NCBI RefSeq assembly: GCF_900178525.1
Contig: NZ_FXDJ01000008.1
Location: 439,001 to 503,000, forward strand
Length of the DNA: 64,000 nt
DNA from: Massilibacteroides vaginae
GTDB taxonomy: Bacteria > Bacteroidota > Bacteroidia > Bacteroidales > Tannerellaceae
Direction of reading: 5' to 3'
The notes beneath the pieces were generated by a model. That model saw only the letters and a program-made list of their open reading frames with translations, was not told where the DNA came from and searched no databases. A program made the position numbers and the translations under genes. Shown here in pieces: positions 26,252 to 36,178 of this stretch (position 1 is its first letter; every line of letters begins with the position of its first letter).

Positions 26252-27451
26252 ATGCCTAACATTTCACAACGAGGGCTCAACATGCCTGCTTCACCTATTC
26301 GTAAGCTTGTACCCTTGGCCAACAAAGCTAAAGCAAAAGGCCATAAAGTATATCACCTCAATATCGGCCAGCCGGATCTGCCAACTCCGGAAGTCGCGAT
26401 GGAGGCGATGCGAGCGGTGGACCGCAAAGTGTTAGAATATTCTCCGAGTGAAGGCAATCTCAGTTTTCGTGAAAAGCTGGTTAAGTATTACGCTAAGTTC
26501 AATATCGATGTAACTGTCGATGATATTATTATCACCACAGGTGGATCAGAAGCTGTATCTTTTTCTTTCATGGCTTGTCTTGATCCGGGAGACGAAATAA
26601 TCGTTCCCGAGCCGGCTTATGCCAACTATATGGCTTTTGCAATTTCGGCCGGTGCCATAATCAAGACTGTTCCCTCAACGATAGAAGAAGGTTTCGCACT
26701 TCCTTCCATTGAGCGTTTCGAAGAACTGATCACTCCAAGAACGAAAGCTATCTTAATCTGTAACCCGAATAATCCGACAGGGTATTTATATACACAAAAG
26801 GAAATGAACCAACTCCGTGACATTGTCAAGAAGAATGATCTTTTCCTTTTCTCCGACGAAGTATACCGTGAATTCTGCTACACAGGAGCTCCGTACATAT
26901 CTGCTTTCCATCTGGAAGGTATCGAAAACAATGTGGTATTGGTAGATTCCGTATCTAAAAGGTATAGCGAATGTGGCATTCGTATTGGCGCGCTGATCAC
27001 GAAAAATCAGCAGGTGAAAGAGAATGTGATGAAATGGTGTCAGGCTCGTTTGAGCCCTCCTTTGATCGGACAGATAATAGCCGAAGCCTCTTTGGATACG
27101 CCCGACGACTATATGCTGGACGTTTATAATGAGTATGTTGAGCGAAGAAAGTTCCTCATCGACGGGATTAACCGTATCCCCGGCTGCTACTCTCCTATTC
27201 CTATGGGTGCGTTTTATACGGTAGCGAAACTTCCGGTTGATGATGCAGACAAGTTCTGTGCCTGGTGCTTAAGCGACTTCGAGTATCAAGGACAGACCAT
27301 TATGATGGCTCCCGCGTCCGGTTTTTACACCACTCCGGGATTAGGTAAAAACGAGGTTCGTATTGCTTACGTATTAAAAAAAGAAGAATTGGCTAAAGCG
27401 CTTGAAGTATTAGCAAAGGCACTTGAGGCTTATCCGGGACGTGTAATTTGA
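26252..27451 (+). CDS. PLP-dependent class I/II aminotransferase (aspartate aminotransferase-like)
   Basis: 399 residues of fold-type I aminotransferase. Motifs are LNIGQPDLPTP near the start, ICNPNNPTGYLYT in the middle, SDEVYREFCY, and VDSVSKRYSECGIRIG, where the Lys of SKR should hold pyridoxal phosphate. NEVRIAY near the C-terminus gives the carboxylate-binding Arg. Family members transfer amino groups between aspartate or other amino acids and 2-oxoglutarate; the exact donor cannot be told. The downstream permease gene starts 10 bp after its stop, so they may be co-transcribed. Confidence 0.9.
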   Translation: MPNISQRGLNMPASPIRKLVPLANKAKAKGHKVYHLNIGQPDLPTPEVAMEAMRAVDRKVLEYSPSEGNLSFREKLVKYYAKFNIDVTVDDIIITTGGSEAVSFSFMACLDPGDEIIVPEPAYANYMAFAISAGAIIKTVPSTIEEGFALPSIERFEELITPRTKAILICNPNNPTGYLYTQKEMNQLRDIVKKNDLFLFSDEVYREFCYTGAPYISAFHLEGIENNVVLVDSVSKRYSECGIRIGALITKNQQVKENVMKWCQARLSPPLIGQIIAEASLDTPDDYMLDVYNEYVERRKFLIDGINRIPGCYSPIPMGAFYTVAKLPVDDADKFCAWCLSDFEYQGQTIMMAPASGFYTTPGLGKNEVRIAYVLKKEELAKALEVLAKALEAYPGRVI

Positions 27452-27461
27452 TAGATAGTTC

Positions 27462-28706
27462 ATGAATCTGGAACTATTCATAGCGAAAAAGATACATTTT
27501 AATAAGGAGGAAGGGAAACAAGCCACTCCTCCTGCTGTTCGTATCGCCATGATCGGAATAGCACTCGGTCTGGCAGTTATGATGTTATCCATCGCTATTA
27601 TCGTAGGCTTCAAACAGGAAGTGAGAGGAAAAGTGGCCGGATTCGGGTCTCATATTCAAATTACGAACTTCGACTCCAACAATTCGTATGAAACTAAACC
27701 AATAGCAGTAAGTGATTCTCTGCTTACTGCTTTGTGCAACTTTCACGGCATAAAACACGTTGAAACATACGCAACGAAATGGGGTATACTCAAAACAGAT
27801 TCAGACTTTCAGGGTATTGTGCTGAAAGGAATAGATCATGACTTTGACTGGTCTTTCTTCAATAAAAACATGAAAGAAGGCACGGCGTTCACCTTAGATT
27901 CGGCCAAAACCGGAACAGACGTTATCATTTCTCAATATCTGTGCGATCTGCTGAACCTCAAGCTTGGCGATTCATTCTTAACCTACTTTATGCAAGATGA
28001 TATCCGGGCGCGAAGATTTACCATCACAGGTATTTACGACACAGGCTTTCTGGATTATGACAAACTGTTTGTTATCGCGGATATCCGACAGATACGCCGC
28101 CTTAATGGCTGGGAAAAAGATGAAGTAAGCGGAATAGAATTACAAGTGACCAACTACGACAAGATTGACCGGATAACAGAAGAGCTCTACTTCTCTATGG
28201 CAGAACTGCAGGATCGCAACGGAAACAGCTTTTACACGCGCTCTATTAAAGAATTAAACCCAATGATATTCAGTTGGCTGGAAGTTCTGGACATGAACGT
28301 AGTTGTTATTCTGATACTTATGATGGCAGTGGCCGGCTTTGCAATGATCTCGGGACTGATAATTATCATTCTTGAGCGAACAAATATGATCGGCATATTA
28401 AAAGCACTCGGACAAAACAACACCAGCATTCGAAAGATATTTCTTTACATTTCTTTCTTCCTGATCGGAAAAGGTATGCTTTGGGGTAATGCGATTGGTT
28501 TGGTTCTCTGTTTCATCCAGTATCATTTCGGAATTCTTAAGTTAGACCCGTCTACCTACTACATGGATACTGTTCCCATTAGCTTAAGTGTTTCTTCTTT
28601 CATTTTATTAAATATCGGAGCACTTGCGGCAGCTATGTTAATGATGCTGGGACCGTCTTATGTTATTACTAAAATAGCACCTGCCCGCAGTATCAGGTTT
28701 GAGTAG
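27462..28706 (+). CDS. LolC/LolE-type ABC permease (FtsX/MacB fold)
   Basis: 414 residues with the topology of lipoprotein-releasing permeases. There is one N-terminal membrane helix (IALGLAVMMLSIAIIVGF), a large periplasmic domain of about 220 residues, and three C-terminal helices (VVVILILMMAVAGFAMISGL onward). The sequence ILERTNMIGILKALGQNN is the coupling region typical of the family. The partner ATPase is not adjacent. In Bacteroidota this gene often travels without LolD, so a role in lipoprotein release is likely but not proven. Confidence 0.87.
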   Translation: MNLELFIAKKIHFNKEEGKQATPPAVRIAMIGIALGLAVMMLSIAIIVGFKQEVRGKVAGFGSHIQITNFDSNNSYETKPIAVSDSLLTALCNFHGIKHVETYATKWGILKTDSDFQGIVLKGIDHDFDWSFFNKNMKEGTAFTLDSAKTGTDVIISQYLCDLLNLKLGDSFLTYFMQDDIRARRFTITGIYDTGFLDYDKLFVIADIRQIRRLNGWEKDEVSGIELQVTNYDKIDRITEELYFSMAELQDRNGNSFYTRSIKELNPMIFSWLEVLDMNVVVILILMMAVAGFAMISGLIIIILERTNMIGILKALGQNNTSIRKIFLYISFFLIGKGMLWGNAIGLVLCFIQYHFGILKLDPSTYYMDTVPISLSVSSFILLNIGALAAAMLMMLGPSYVITKIAPARSIRFE

Positions 28707-28718
28707 AAAACCTTTCTC

Positions 28719-29894
28719 TCAGCGCAGATTAAATGTATAATCCTTCTTCCCTCTGAACGAACGGTAAATACGGACATATAAATTAAACAAAGGGGAAACG
28801 ATTTCTAATATCGGCAACAGGAAAATAACAGGTTTTTGCTGTAGCATCTTTGCTGATTTAAAGAAAACTATGCTCTTCGAAAGCATTAAAAGAAGGTAAA
28901 GCAATCCTCCGCACACAGCAACTAATGGGTTACCAACAATCCCGAAAAGGATAGATACAACTACACTTATAAGAAAGAGAAAAAACAGAACCGTATCAAA
29001 ACGATAGCGACTTAATGCCCATCCTTTGTAATAACGCCGGGTGGCAGCTCGTGAAACTTTCATTTCTTTCCAAACAGAAAATCGTTCGATCTTCCCCATT
29101 ACAGTAAGGCTGTCCGCACAATATTCTACAGAGGTATTCTTCTTTGTTGCTGCTTCATTCACAAACAAATCATCATCTCCGGCATGAAGGTTCAACGAAT
29201 TATAGTATCCTTTTCGCTTGAAAAACTCCTCTTTACGATAAGCCAGATTACGCCCGTTGGCCGTATAAGGAGATTTGGCTAAAGCGGAAGAAAGATATTG
29301 CAGCCCGGTTATCAAGTTGTCGTAAGCGATCAGTTTATGCAAAAATCCTTTATGAGGACCATACGAACAATACCCAAGCACAAAGCTCTTATCCTCTACG
29401 AAATTCGTAGCCATTGCCTTAATCCAGCCGTCTGTTAAAGGATGGCAGTTTGCTTCGGTAAAGAGAAGAACATCATTTTTCGCTGCCTTAATTCCGACAG
29501 TCAGTGCCAGCTTTTTACGACTCAGGTATTTTGCTTCTTCCGGAATATAGGTATGGTAAAGATGCTTGTATTCAGCTTCAAACCGCTTCAATACTTCCTC
29601 GCTTTCATCGGTTGAGCCGTCGTTAACGACAATTACTTCATAATTTGGATAGTTCTGTGTAAGTATAGATGGAAGATTTGCCTGTAAGTTTTCAGATTCG
29701 TTTTTAGCGTAAATAATTATCGAAACAGGTGATAATGTACTTATTTCCGACTTTGCTTTTTTTGCTTCTTTTTTCGCAACACGATAAGGACGCAGATAAA
29801 CAATTAATAAAAACATCAACTGAATTAGAAATAATCCGCCTACCACGCTGGCTACCACAAGTTCAACTTCTGAAAAAATGAATAGTTTTTCCAT
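28719..29894 (-). CDS. Membrane-anchored family 2 glycosyltransferase
   Basis: 391 residues: one N-terminal membrane helix, a GT-A catalytic domain (VSIIIYAKNESENL, YEVIVVNDGSTDES, LFTEANCHP as the metal-site region, HAGDDDLFVNEA as the later acidic motif) and two to three C-terminal helices. This is the layout of processive or membrane GT2 enzymes in lipid or cell-surface glycan synthesis. The donor and acceptor are unknown. It converges with the permease gene (12 bp between stops) and has its own -7 box between it and lysA. Confidence 0.88.
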   Translation of the reverse strand: MEKLFIFSEVELVVASVVGGLFLIQLMFLLIVYLRPYRVAKKEAKKAKSEISTLSPVSIIIYAKNESENLQANLPSILTQNYPNYEVIVVNDGSTDESEEVLKRFEAEYKHLYHTYIPEEAKYLSRKKLALTVGIKAAKNDVLLFTEANCHPLTDGWIKAMATNFVEDKSFVLGYCSYGPHKGFLHKLIAYDNLITGLQYLSSALAKSPYTANGRNLAYRKEEFFKRKGYYNSLNLHAGDDDLFVNEAATKKNTSVEYCADSLTVMGKIERFSVWKEMKVSRAATRRYYKGWALSRYRFDTVLFFLFLISVVVSILFGIVGNPLVAVCGGLLYLLLMLSKSIVFFKSAKMLQQKPVIFLLPILEIVSPLFNLYVRIYRSFRGKKDYTFNLR

Positions 29895-29914
29895 CTATAC
29901 ACATATTTAATGCA

Positions 29915-29922
29915 CAAATGTA
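29915..29922 (-). promoter_or_regulatory. TAnnTTTG -7 box for the glycosyltransferase
   Basis: The minus strand reads TACATTTG, an exact match, about 20 bp upstream of the start codon in the short lysA-glycosyltransferase gap. Confidence 0.65.
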
Positions 29923-29931
29923 CAAAAACTA

Positions 29932-31089
29932 TTACAGAGAATCAGAGAAAAAAGCCTTCGGTAACTGACGACAATTATATTGAGAAGCCATTACTTCACC
30001 ATAAGCACCGGCTGAACGGAAAGCAAGCAGGTCTCCTCTATGGGCTTTGTTTAACTCAACGTCTTTGCCGAACACATCAGATGATTCACAAATCGGACCT
30101 ACTACATCATATACTTCCAGTTCTCCATCACTCGAAATATTTTCTATACGATGGTAAGCATCATACATTGCCGGACGAATCAGTTCCGTAAAGCCGGCAT
30201 CCATAACGGCAAATTTTTTAGTTTCACCTTCTTTTACGTAAAGCACTTTAGATATAAGCGAACCACATTGTCCTACAATAGAACGTCCCGGTTCAAAATG
30301 CACTTGCTGTCCCGGACGGAGTTTTAATAATCTATGAAATACTGAAAAATAATTTTCAAAAGCCGGGATAGCCAAATGGTTCGGATGATAATAATCGATA
30401 CCTAATCCACCTCCGAAGTTCAGGTTTTCAACAATAATGCCACGAGCTTCCAATTTGTCCTGCAAATCATTCAGGCGAATTGCCAGATCCTGAAACGAAG
30501 ACATATCTGTAATCTGTGAACCAATATGGAAATGAACACCAATCAATTTCACATTTTTCAATACGGAGAACTTATCTAATACACCATGAAGTAAACTGAG
30601 GTTGATCCCAAACTTATTCTCTTTCATCCCTGTAGTGATCTTAGCATGTGTATGCGCGTCGACTTCCGGATTTATACGTAAAGCTACTGACGCTACTTTT
30701 CCTTTGGCAGCTGCTAACTCATTAATAATATCCAATTCTACAGCAGATTCTACGTTGAAGCAGAATATATCATTATCCAGTCCTAAGTTAATTTCCCAAT
30801 CGGCTTTACCAACTCCTGCAAATACTACTTTATTAGAAGGAAAACCAGCATCTAACGCAGCTTGCACTTCGCCCCCGCTCACACAGTCAGCACCAAATCC
30901 ATAAGCAGCAATAATAGAAAGCAAACGAGAGTTCGCATTCGCTTTAACCGCGTAATGAATATGATAATTATATTTTTCGGATTCAGCCTTTACAATATCC
31001 AGGGTTTTCTTCAATAAATCTATATCGTAATAATAAAAGGGGGTTTGAAGCGTCTTAAACTTCTCAAGAGGGAATATACCTTTAATCAT
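29932..31089 (-). CDS. lysA: Diaminopimelate decarboxylase
   Basis: 385 residues of the alanine-racemase-fold PLP decarboxylases. IHYAVKANAN holds the PLP lysine, NFGGGLGIDY the glycine loop, FEPGRSIVGQCG the phosphate-binding region and GPICESSDVFG the cysteine loop that reaches across the dimer. It makes L-lysine from meso-diaminopimelate. It follows lysC on the same strand, but a strong terminator lies in the 56-bp gap, so expression may depend on read-through or an internal promoter I cannot see. Confidence 0.95.
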   Translation of the reverse strand: MIKGIFPLEKFKTLQTPFYYYDIDLLKKTLDIVKAESEKYNYHIHYAVKANANSRLLSIIAAYGFGADCVSGGEVQAALDAGFPSNKVVFAGVGKADWEINLGLDNDIFCFNVESAVELDIINELAAAKGKVASVALRINPEVDAHTHAKITTGMKENKFGINLSLLHGVLDKFSVLKNVKLIGVHFHIGSQITDMSSFQDLAIRLNDLQDKLEARGIIVENLNFGGGLGIDYYHPNHLAIPAFENYFSVFHRLLKLRPGQQVHFEPGRSIVGQCGSLISKVLYVKEGETKKFAVMDAGFTELIRPAMYDAYHRIENISSDGELEVYDVVGPICESSDVFGKDVELNKAHRGDLLAFRSAGAYGEVMASQYNCRQLPKAFFSDSL

Positions 31090-31106
31090 AGTAAACTGTT
31101 TTAAAG

Positions 31107-31142
31107 AAAAAAAGAGGACAGTTTAAATAAGCTGTCCTCTTT
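31107..31142 (-). terminator. Intrinsic terminator between lysC and lysA
   Basis: AAAGAGGACAG (31111-31121) and CTGTCCTCTTT (31132-31142) form a perfect 11-bp stem, followed on the minus strand by a T-rich tract. It sits right after the lysC stop and before the lysA start. Confidence 0.85.
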
Positions 31143-31145
31143 CAA

Positions 31146-32462
31146 TTAGTTATTAAATAAATGAGTGCTTAATGCCTGGAGTGCCCTCTGCTTATCAGAA
31201 GCTTTCACCAGCAATGACACATTATAATTACTTCCTCCGTAAGAAATCATTCGTACGGGTATATCTTTTAAGGCGTATATAATTCGCGCTTCAAAGCCTA
31301 CGTTATCCCATTCCAAGTCACCGACAACACAAATAATGACCAGATTTTCATCTACCATTACTGTACCGTATTTTTTCAGATCATCAACGATCTCTTCCAG
31401 GTGCTTGCGGTTATCGATTGTTACCGAAACACCAACTTCGGATGTAGTAACCATATCAATCGGCGTCTTGTGATCTTCAAATATCTCAAACACTTTACGA
31501 AGGAAGCCTGTAGCAAGCAACATACGACCACTCTTCACCTTAATCGATACAATATTATCTTTTGCGGCAACAGCTTTGATCTTTCCTTTTTCTAATTTAT
31601 TTGAGATCAGTGTGCCTGGGGCATCCGGCTGCATCGTATTCAATAAACGAACCGGTATGCTATGGATCTTGGCAGGAAGGATACAAGTAGGATGCAGAAT
31701 TTTTGCACCAAAATAGGCTAATTCGGCAGCTTCTTCAAAATGAAGATTACGAACCGGAGATGTTTTATCCACAATACGCGGATCGTTATTGTGCATACCA
31801 TCTATATCTGTCCATATCTGAATTTCATCCGCGTTAAGCGCTGCTCCTATTAAAGAAGCGGTATAATCGCTACCTCCACGTTGTAAATTGTCGATCTCAC
31901 CATATGCGTTACGACAAATATATCCCTGAGTAATATAAATATCAGCGTCTTTATTCTCATCAACCAGCTTCGTTAACTTTTCCTTGATATAAATAGGATC
32001 AGGTTCAGCATTTTTATCTGTTCGCATATACTCTAAAGCAGGAAGTAGTACAGACTTAATTCCCTGCTCGTTTAAATAAAGGTTTACCATTCCGGTAGAA
32101 ATAAGTTCTCCCTGAGCTAAAACAACCTTTTCCTCAAACAGCGTAAATAAATCTTTTGTAAAAGAACGGATATAGTTAAAATGCGTAGTAATTAATTCAT
32201 GCGCCTCTTGTTTATATTCGGCAGTTTCAAACAATTCTTCAATATGAGCATAATATTTTTGAGCAAGTCTGTTGATCACCTCATTCGCTCCATCCGGATT
32301 CTTTTTATATAAGTAATCGGATATTTCTACCAATGAATTGGTGGTTCCTGACATAGCAGACAAAACAATAATATTACGATGTTCTGCAGTGATTAGTTTT
32401 GCTACATCTTTCATTCTTTGGGCTGTTCCCACAGAAGTACCGCCAAACTTTAAAACTTTCAT
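31146..32462 (-). CDS. lysC: Aspartate kinase (monofunctional)
   Basis: 438 residues. The kinase domain opens MKVLKFGGTSVGTAQRM, with QRGGSDYTASLIGAAL and DIDGMHNNDPR further on. Two C-terminal ACT domains start about residue 300 (ATGFLRKVFEIFEDH; ISYGGSNYNVSLLV). It phosphorylates aspartate as the first step to lysine, threonine and methionine, and the ACT domains suggest feedback control by an amino acid. There is no fused homoserine dehydrogenase. It has a -7 box between it and ftsE. Confidence 0.95.
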   Translation of the reverse strand: MKVLKFGGTSVGTAQRMKDVAKLITAEHRNIIVLSAMSGTTNSLVEISDYLYKKNPDGANEVINRLAQKYYAHIEELFETAEYKQEAHELITTHFNYIRSFTKDLFTLFEEKVVLAQGELISTGMVNLYLNEQGIKSVLLPALEYMRTDKNAEPDPIYIKEKLTKLVDENKDADIYITQGYICRNAYGEIDNLQRGGSDYTASLIGAALNADEIQIWTDIDGMHNNDPRIVDKTSPVRNLHFEEAAELAYFGAKILHPTCILPAKIHSIPVRLLNTMQPDAPGTLISNKLEKGKIKAVAAKDNIVSIKVKSGRMLLATGFLRKVFEIFEDHKTPIDMVTTSEVGVSVTIDNRKHLEEIVDDLKKYGTVMVDENLVIICVVGDLEWDNVGFEARIIYALKDIPVRMISYGGSNYNVSLLVKASDKQRALQALSTHLFNN

Positions 32463-32510
32463 TTTTCTATATCGGTTATTAAATTGTTCATATTTTTAAC
32501 AAACACGCTA

Positions 32511-32518
32511 CAAAGTTA
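32511..32518 (-). promoter_or_regulatory. TAnnTTTG -7 box for lysC
   Basis: The minus strand reads TAACTTTG, an exact match, about 48 bp upstream of the lysC start and just after the ftsE stop. Confidence 0.65.
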
Positions 32519-32527
32519 CATAAAAAA

Positions 32528-33202
32528 TCATTCTCCAACATCAGTAAGACAAGCATTCTCGCATTTTACAACACGACCGGGATAATTTTGCACTAACGTA
32601 TAATTATGAGTAGTCATGATCACCGCTGTTCCGTCTTTACAAATATCATGTAGCAGTTGTACAATTTGCGCTCCTGTTTCCGGGTCCAGGTTACCCGTTG
32701 GTTCATCCGCGAGGATAATGGCCGGATTATTCAGTAAGGCACGAGCTATAACAATACGTTGCTGCTCACCTCCCGACAATTCATGCGGTAACTTATATCC
32801 CTTGTTCTGCATTCCTACCTGATGGAGCACCTTGGCTATTCGTTCAGACATTTCGTTCTTTTTCCAACCGGTTGCTTTCAGCACAAACTCGAGATTCTTA
32901 ATTACCGAACGATCGGTTAGCAGCTGAAAGTCCTGAAACACAATACCCAGTTTCCTGCGCAGATAAGGAATGTCTTTATTTTTGATCCGGTTAAGATCAT
33001 AATCCAGTATGTAAGCATCTCCACATTCAATAGGAAGTTCGCGATATAGCGCCTTCAACAAACTACTCTTGCCTGATCCCACCTTTCCGATTATATAGAC
33101 AAACTCCCCATTTCTTAATTCAAAAGAAGCGTTTCGTAATATCACGTTCTCTTCACGGTTGATGCTGACATCATGTAACTTTAGCAGAATAGTATCTTCC
33201 AT
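32528..33202 (-). CDS. ftsE: FtsE-like ABC ATPase
   Basis: 224 residues, a single ABC domain. It has Walker [10 protein letters not shown], signature [19 protein letters not shown], Walker [17 protein letters not shown] and a switch His in MTTHNY. The conserved FxDFQLL region ([15 protein letters not shown]) is typical of FtsE, which with FtsX controls cell-wall hydrolases at the division site. It lies 28 bp after hisIE on the same strand, so it is probably read from the his operon. The ftsX partner is not in the window. Confidence 0.88.
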   Translation of the reverse strand: MEDTILLKLHDVSINREENVILRNASFELRNGEFVYIIGKVGSGKSSLLKALYRELPIECGDAYILDYDLNRIKNKDIPYLRRKLGIVFQDFQLLTDRSVIKNLEFVLKATGWKKNEMSERIAKVLHQVGMQNKGYKLPHELSGGEQQRIVIARALLNNPAIILADEPTGNLDPETGAQIVQLLHDICKDGTAVIMTTHNYTLVQNYPGRVVKCENACLTDVGE

Positions 33203-33230
33203 AATTGCAGATGCTTTTTTAGATTATTTC

Positions 33231-33824
33231 TTATTTATGTCTTTTTTTCAATTCGCGTATCAGATCTTCCATACGAAGACCTTTACTGGTAAGCAGTACG
33301 ATCAGATGATAGATCAGATCAGAAGCTTCATATATAAAACCATCTTCTGTTCCGTTTGTTGCCTCAATAACTGTTTCAACAGCTTCTTCGCCTACTTTTT
33401 GTGCCATCCGGTTTACACCTTTCTGGAACAAGGAAGTAGTGTATGAACCTTCGGGCATCTCCTGGCGACGCTGTTCGATAAAGTTTTGTAAATATTTCAA
33501 GAAAAGTATGTCTTCAATATTCTTTTCGCCAAAACAAGTATCCGCTCCCGTATGACAAACAGGGCCTGAGGGTATAGCTTTGATTAAAATAGTATCATGG
33601 TCACAATCTGCCATCATATTTACTACGGTCAGATAGTTGCCACTTGTTTCACCTTTTGTCCACAAGGTTTGGCGGCTTCTGCTATAAAACGTTACTTTTC
33701 CGGTTTGCTTTGTCAAGTTATATGACTCTTCATTCATATAGCCCAACATCAACACTTTTGAGGTATTCTCATCCTGAACAATTGCAGGAATCAATCCACC
33801 CATTTTTTCGAAATCTAATTTCAT
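33231..33824 (-). CDS. hisIE: HisIE, bifunctional phosphoribosyl-AMP cyclohydrolase / phosphoribosyl-ATP pyrophosphatase
   Basis: 197 residues. The N-terminal cyclohydrolase half has YSRSRQTLWTKGETSGN and the metal site DCDHDTILIK, followed by CHTGADTCF. The C-terminal pyrophosphohydrolase half begins near residue 105 and has VGEEAVETVIEA with metal-binding Glu residues. It carries out steps 2 and 3 of histidine synthesis. It is the last his gene of the cluster, 18 bp after hisF. Confidence 0.96.
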   Translation of the reverse strand: MKLDFEKMGGLIPAIVQDENTSKVLMLGYMNEESYNLTKQTGKVTFYSRSRQTLWTKGETSGNYLTVVNMMADCDHDTILIKAIPSGPVCHTGADTCFGEKNIEDILFLKYLQNFIEQRRQEMPEGSYTTSLFQKGVNRMAQKVGEEAVETVIEATNGTEDGFIYEASDLIYHLIVLLTSKGLRMEDLIRELKKRHK

Positions 33825-33842
33825 TTTTATTTTTTGTTCTGT

Positions 33843-34598
33843 TTATAATCGTACGTTCACTCCTTCTTCCGAAAGATACTTTTTTAAATCAGTAATACCT
33901 ATTTCACCAAAGTGAAATACACTCGCCGCCAAAGCCGCATCCGCTTTTCCTAATGTAAATGCATCACGAAAATGGCTCATTTCTCCGGCACCTCCGGAAG
34001 CAATGATCGGTATTTGAAGAGAATCTGCCAACTGCGCTAATGCTTCGTTAGGATAACCTTCTTTCACCCCATCGTGCGTCATGCTGGTAAATAAAATTTC
34101 CCCTGCTCCGCGACTTTCAGCTTCTTTAGCCCAGTCAAAAAGATATTTATCTGTTGGAATGCGCCCTCCATTTAAATAACAAACCCAATTGTCATTTTCA
34201 AAATTAGCATCAATCGCCACAACACAAACCTGACTTCCGAAATTTTTCGCAATTTCTTCAATCAGTTCCGGTGTACGAAGCGCAGATGAGTTGATCGAAA
34301 CTTTATCAGCTCCGGCCGCCAACAATCGATCCACATCCGACAGGGCGTTAATTCCCCCGCCCACGGTAAAAGGTATACTGATATTAGCAGCCACCTTCTT
34401 CACTAATTCCGTAAATGTTTTACGCCCTTCATGAGTCGCGGTAATATCTAAATAAACCAACTCATCAGCTCCCTGACGACTATATTGAGCCCCCAACTCC
34501 ACCGGATCTCCGGCATCACGAAAGTTCACAAAGTTTATTCCTTTTACCGTTTTTCCGTCCTTTACATCGAGACAGGGTATTATTCTTTTAGCCAACAT
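33843..34598 (-). CDS. hisF: HisF, cyclase subunit of imidazole glycerol phosphate synthase
   Basis: 251-residue (beta/alpha)8 barrel starting [21 protein letters not shown]. The catalytic Asp in PCLDVKDG and the second Asp in VAIDANF are present, as is the phosphate-binding IIASGGAG. It uses ammonia from HisH to close the imidazole ring. It lies 15 bp after hisA. Confidence 0.96.
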   Translation of the reverse strand: MLAKRIIPCLDVKDGKTVKGINFVNFRDAGDPVELGAQYSRQGADELVYLDITATHEGRKTFTELVKKVAANISIPFTVGGGINALSDVDRLLAAGADKVSINSSALRTPELIEEIAKNFGSQVCVVAIDANFENDNWVCYLNGGRIPTDKYLFDWAKEAESRGAGEILFTSMTHDGVKEGYPNEALAQLADSLQIPIIASGGAGEMSHFRDAFTLGKADAALAASVFHFGEIGITDLKKYLSEEGVNVRL

Positions 34599-34613
34599 AT
34601 ATAATTTTTTAGA

Positions 34614-35342
34614 TCAGGTAAAACGCAGTAAATCCTTCAGCTGGATACGACCTTCGTAGATCGCCTTTCCAAAAATAACCGATGGAATACCTGCTTCCCT
34701 TAATTTTTCAATATCATCAATCGAAGAAACACCTCCACTCGCAATCACATGTATGTATCCCACAGCTTCACGTATCTCTTTATATAGCTCAACAGACGGC
34801 CCTTCCAACATACCATCTTTACTTATATCCGTACAGATCACTTTCGTAACCCCTTTCTTATAATAATCCTGAATAAACGGGATCAATTCCAAATCCGTTG
34901 TTTCTTCCCAACCGCTCACCGCAATTTTATTATCTTTCGCGTCGGCACCGAGAATAATTTTTTCACTTCCAAATTTATTGACCCATGATTCAAACACTTC
35001 CGGATTTTTCACGGCTATACTCCCCCCCGTTACCATCTGAGCACCACTTTCGAAAGCTATTTCCAGATCTTCATCCGCTTTCAATCCACCGCCAAAATCA
35101 ATAATTAAAGCAGTACGGGTAGCTATCCGTTCCAAAATGCGGTAGTTTATAATCCGTCCGGCACGAGCACCGTCCAGATCAACCAAGTGCAAACGAGTGA
35201 TTCCGTGACCCTCAAACATCTTAGCAACCTCCAGCGGATCTTCATTATATACCTTCTTTGAATTGTAGTCACCCTGAGTAAGACGAACACATTTTCCGTC
35301 AATCAGATCAATCGCAGGTATCAATTCAATCATATTCTTCAT
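34614..35342 (-). CDS. hisA: HisA, ProFAR isomerase
   Basis: 242-residue barrel with [22 protein letters not shown] at the start (catalytic Asp) and [12 protein letters not shown] carrying the second catalytic Asp. IASGGVSS binds phosphate. It isomerises the ProFAR intermediate of histidine synthesis. The start could be Met4 instead of Met1. It lies 4 bp after hisH. Confidence 0.96.
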   Translation of the reverse strand: MKNMIELIPAIDLIDGKCVRLTQGDYNSKKVYNEDPLEVAKMFEGHGITRLHLVDLDGARAGRIINYRILERIATRTALIIDFGGGLKADEDLEIAFESGAQMVTGGSIAVKNPEVFESWVNKFGSEKIILGADAKDNKIAVSGWEETTDLELIPFIQDYYKKGVTKVICTDISKDGMLEGPSVELYKEIREAVGYIHVIASGGVSSIDDIEKLREAGIPSVIFGKAIYEGRIQLKDLLRFT

Positions 35343-35346
35343 AACA

Positions 35347-35937
35347 TCACAAGTTCAGAAAATTAGTTAAAATAGCTTCGCCCACATCACCACTCTTTTC
35401 CGGATGAAACTGAGTAGCATAAAAATTATCCTTATTCAAAGATGCAGAAAAAGGCAGAATATAGTCTGTCGTAGCCATTGTATAGTCATTTACAGGAACA
35501 TAAAAGCTATGAACAAAATAAGCAAACTGTCCATCCTGAGCCGTTGTAAACAGTTTCCCTTTTACATCCTTAAGTTTGTTCCACCCCATGTGAGGCACCT
35601 TATCTTCATGTTTTTCCGGTAAAAAACGTTTCACGTCGGTATCAAAAATTCCAAGACAGGGAGTATTCCCTTCTTCCGAGAATCGACACATCAACTGCAT
35701 GCCAAGACAAATACCCAAAAGAGGCTGTTGTAATTCAGTTATCAGGACATCCAATTTATGCTCCTTTAAATAAGTCATTGTAGAAAGCGCCTCTCCCACA
35801 CCCGGAAAAATTACTTTATCCGCTTTAAGAATACGTTCCGGATCATCCGTAATAACAGGTTCAACTCCAATGCGTTTCAACGCGTAATCAACCGAATAAA
35901 TATTACCTGCATTATACTTTATAATGGCAACCTCCAT
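35347..35937 (-). CDS. hisH: HisH, glutaminase subunit of imidazole glycerol phosphate synthase
   Basis: 196-residue class I glutamine amidotransferase. [12 protein letters not shown] holds the nucleophilic Cys, and the catalytic His and Glu are in TQFHPEKSG. It feeds ammonia to HisF. It is the first gene of the hisH-hisA-hisF-hisIE run, preceded by a -7 box at 35965-35972. The other his genes are not in the window. Confidence 0.96.
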   Translation of the reverse strand: MEVAIIKYNAGNIYSVDYALKRIGVEPVITDDPERILKADKVIFPGVGEALSTMTYLKEHKLDVLITELQQPLLGICLGMQLMCRFSEEGNTPCLGIFDTDVKRFLPEKHEDKVPHMGWNKLKDVKGKLFTTAQDGQFAYFVHSFYVPVNDYTMATTDYILPFSASLNKDNFYATQFHPEKSGDVGEAILTNFLNL

Positions 35938-35964
35938 CGTCCTTCCATTCTTTTATTTGAATTA

Positions 35965-35972
35965 CAAAAGTA
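35965..35972 (-). promoter_or_regulatory. TAnnTTTG -7 box for the hisHAF-IE operon
   Basis: The minus strand reads TACTTTTG, an exact match, 27 bp upstream of the hisH start. Confidence 0.7.
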
Positions 35973-36036
35973 GTAAATAATCATTATTAAATAATGACAT
36001 ATCAAGGAATAAACATAGATTATATTGATTGCATAA

Positions 36037-36124
36037 AAAATTCAAGGCTCTTCAAAAAACAAAAGCACGGCCGTCAAAAGACAAAAGCAGGAGCCTCAAA
36101 AGACAAAAGCACGGCCGTGCTTTT
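36037..36124. repeat. 22-bp-period array with GC-rich palindromic centre
   Basis: In the divergent hisH/nnr gap, ACAAAAGCA recurs at 36059, 36081 and 36103, exactly 22 bp apart. A diverged unit in register at 36037 shares the TCAAAA end. Units 1 and 3 have the centre CACGGCCGT and unit 2 has CAGGAGCCT. The last unit completes a 20-bp perfect palindrome (AAAAGCAC followed by GGCC and its complement) at 36105-36124. The geometry matches the other arrays, but the sequence differs. No TTTTAACTTAAAA box is nearby. Confidence 0.75.
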
Positions 36125-36178
36125 TCACAAACAAAGGAATCCGGCTGGTTTAATTACTAAAGAGTTTTTTTAATATTG

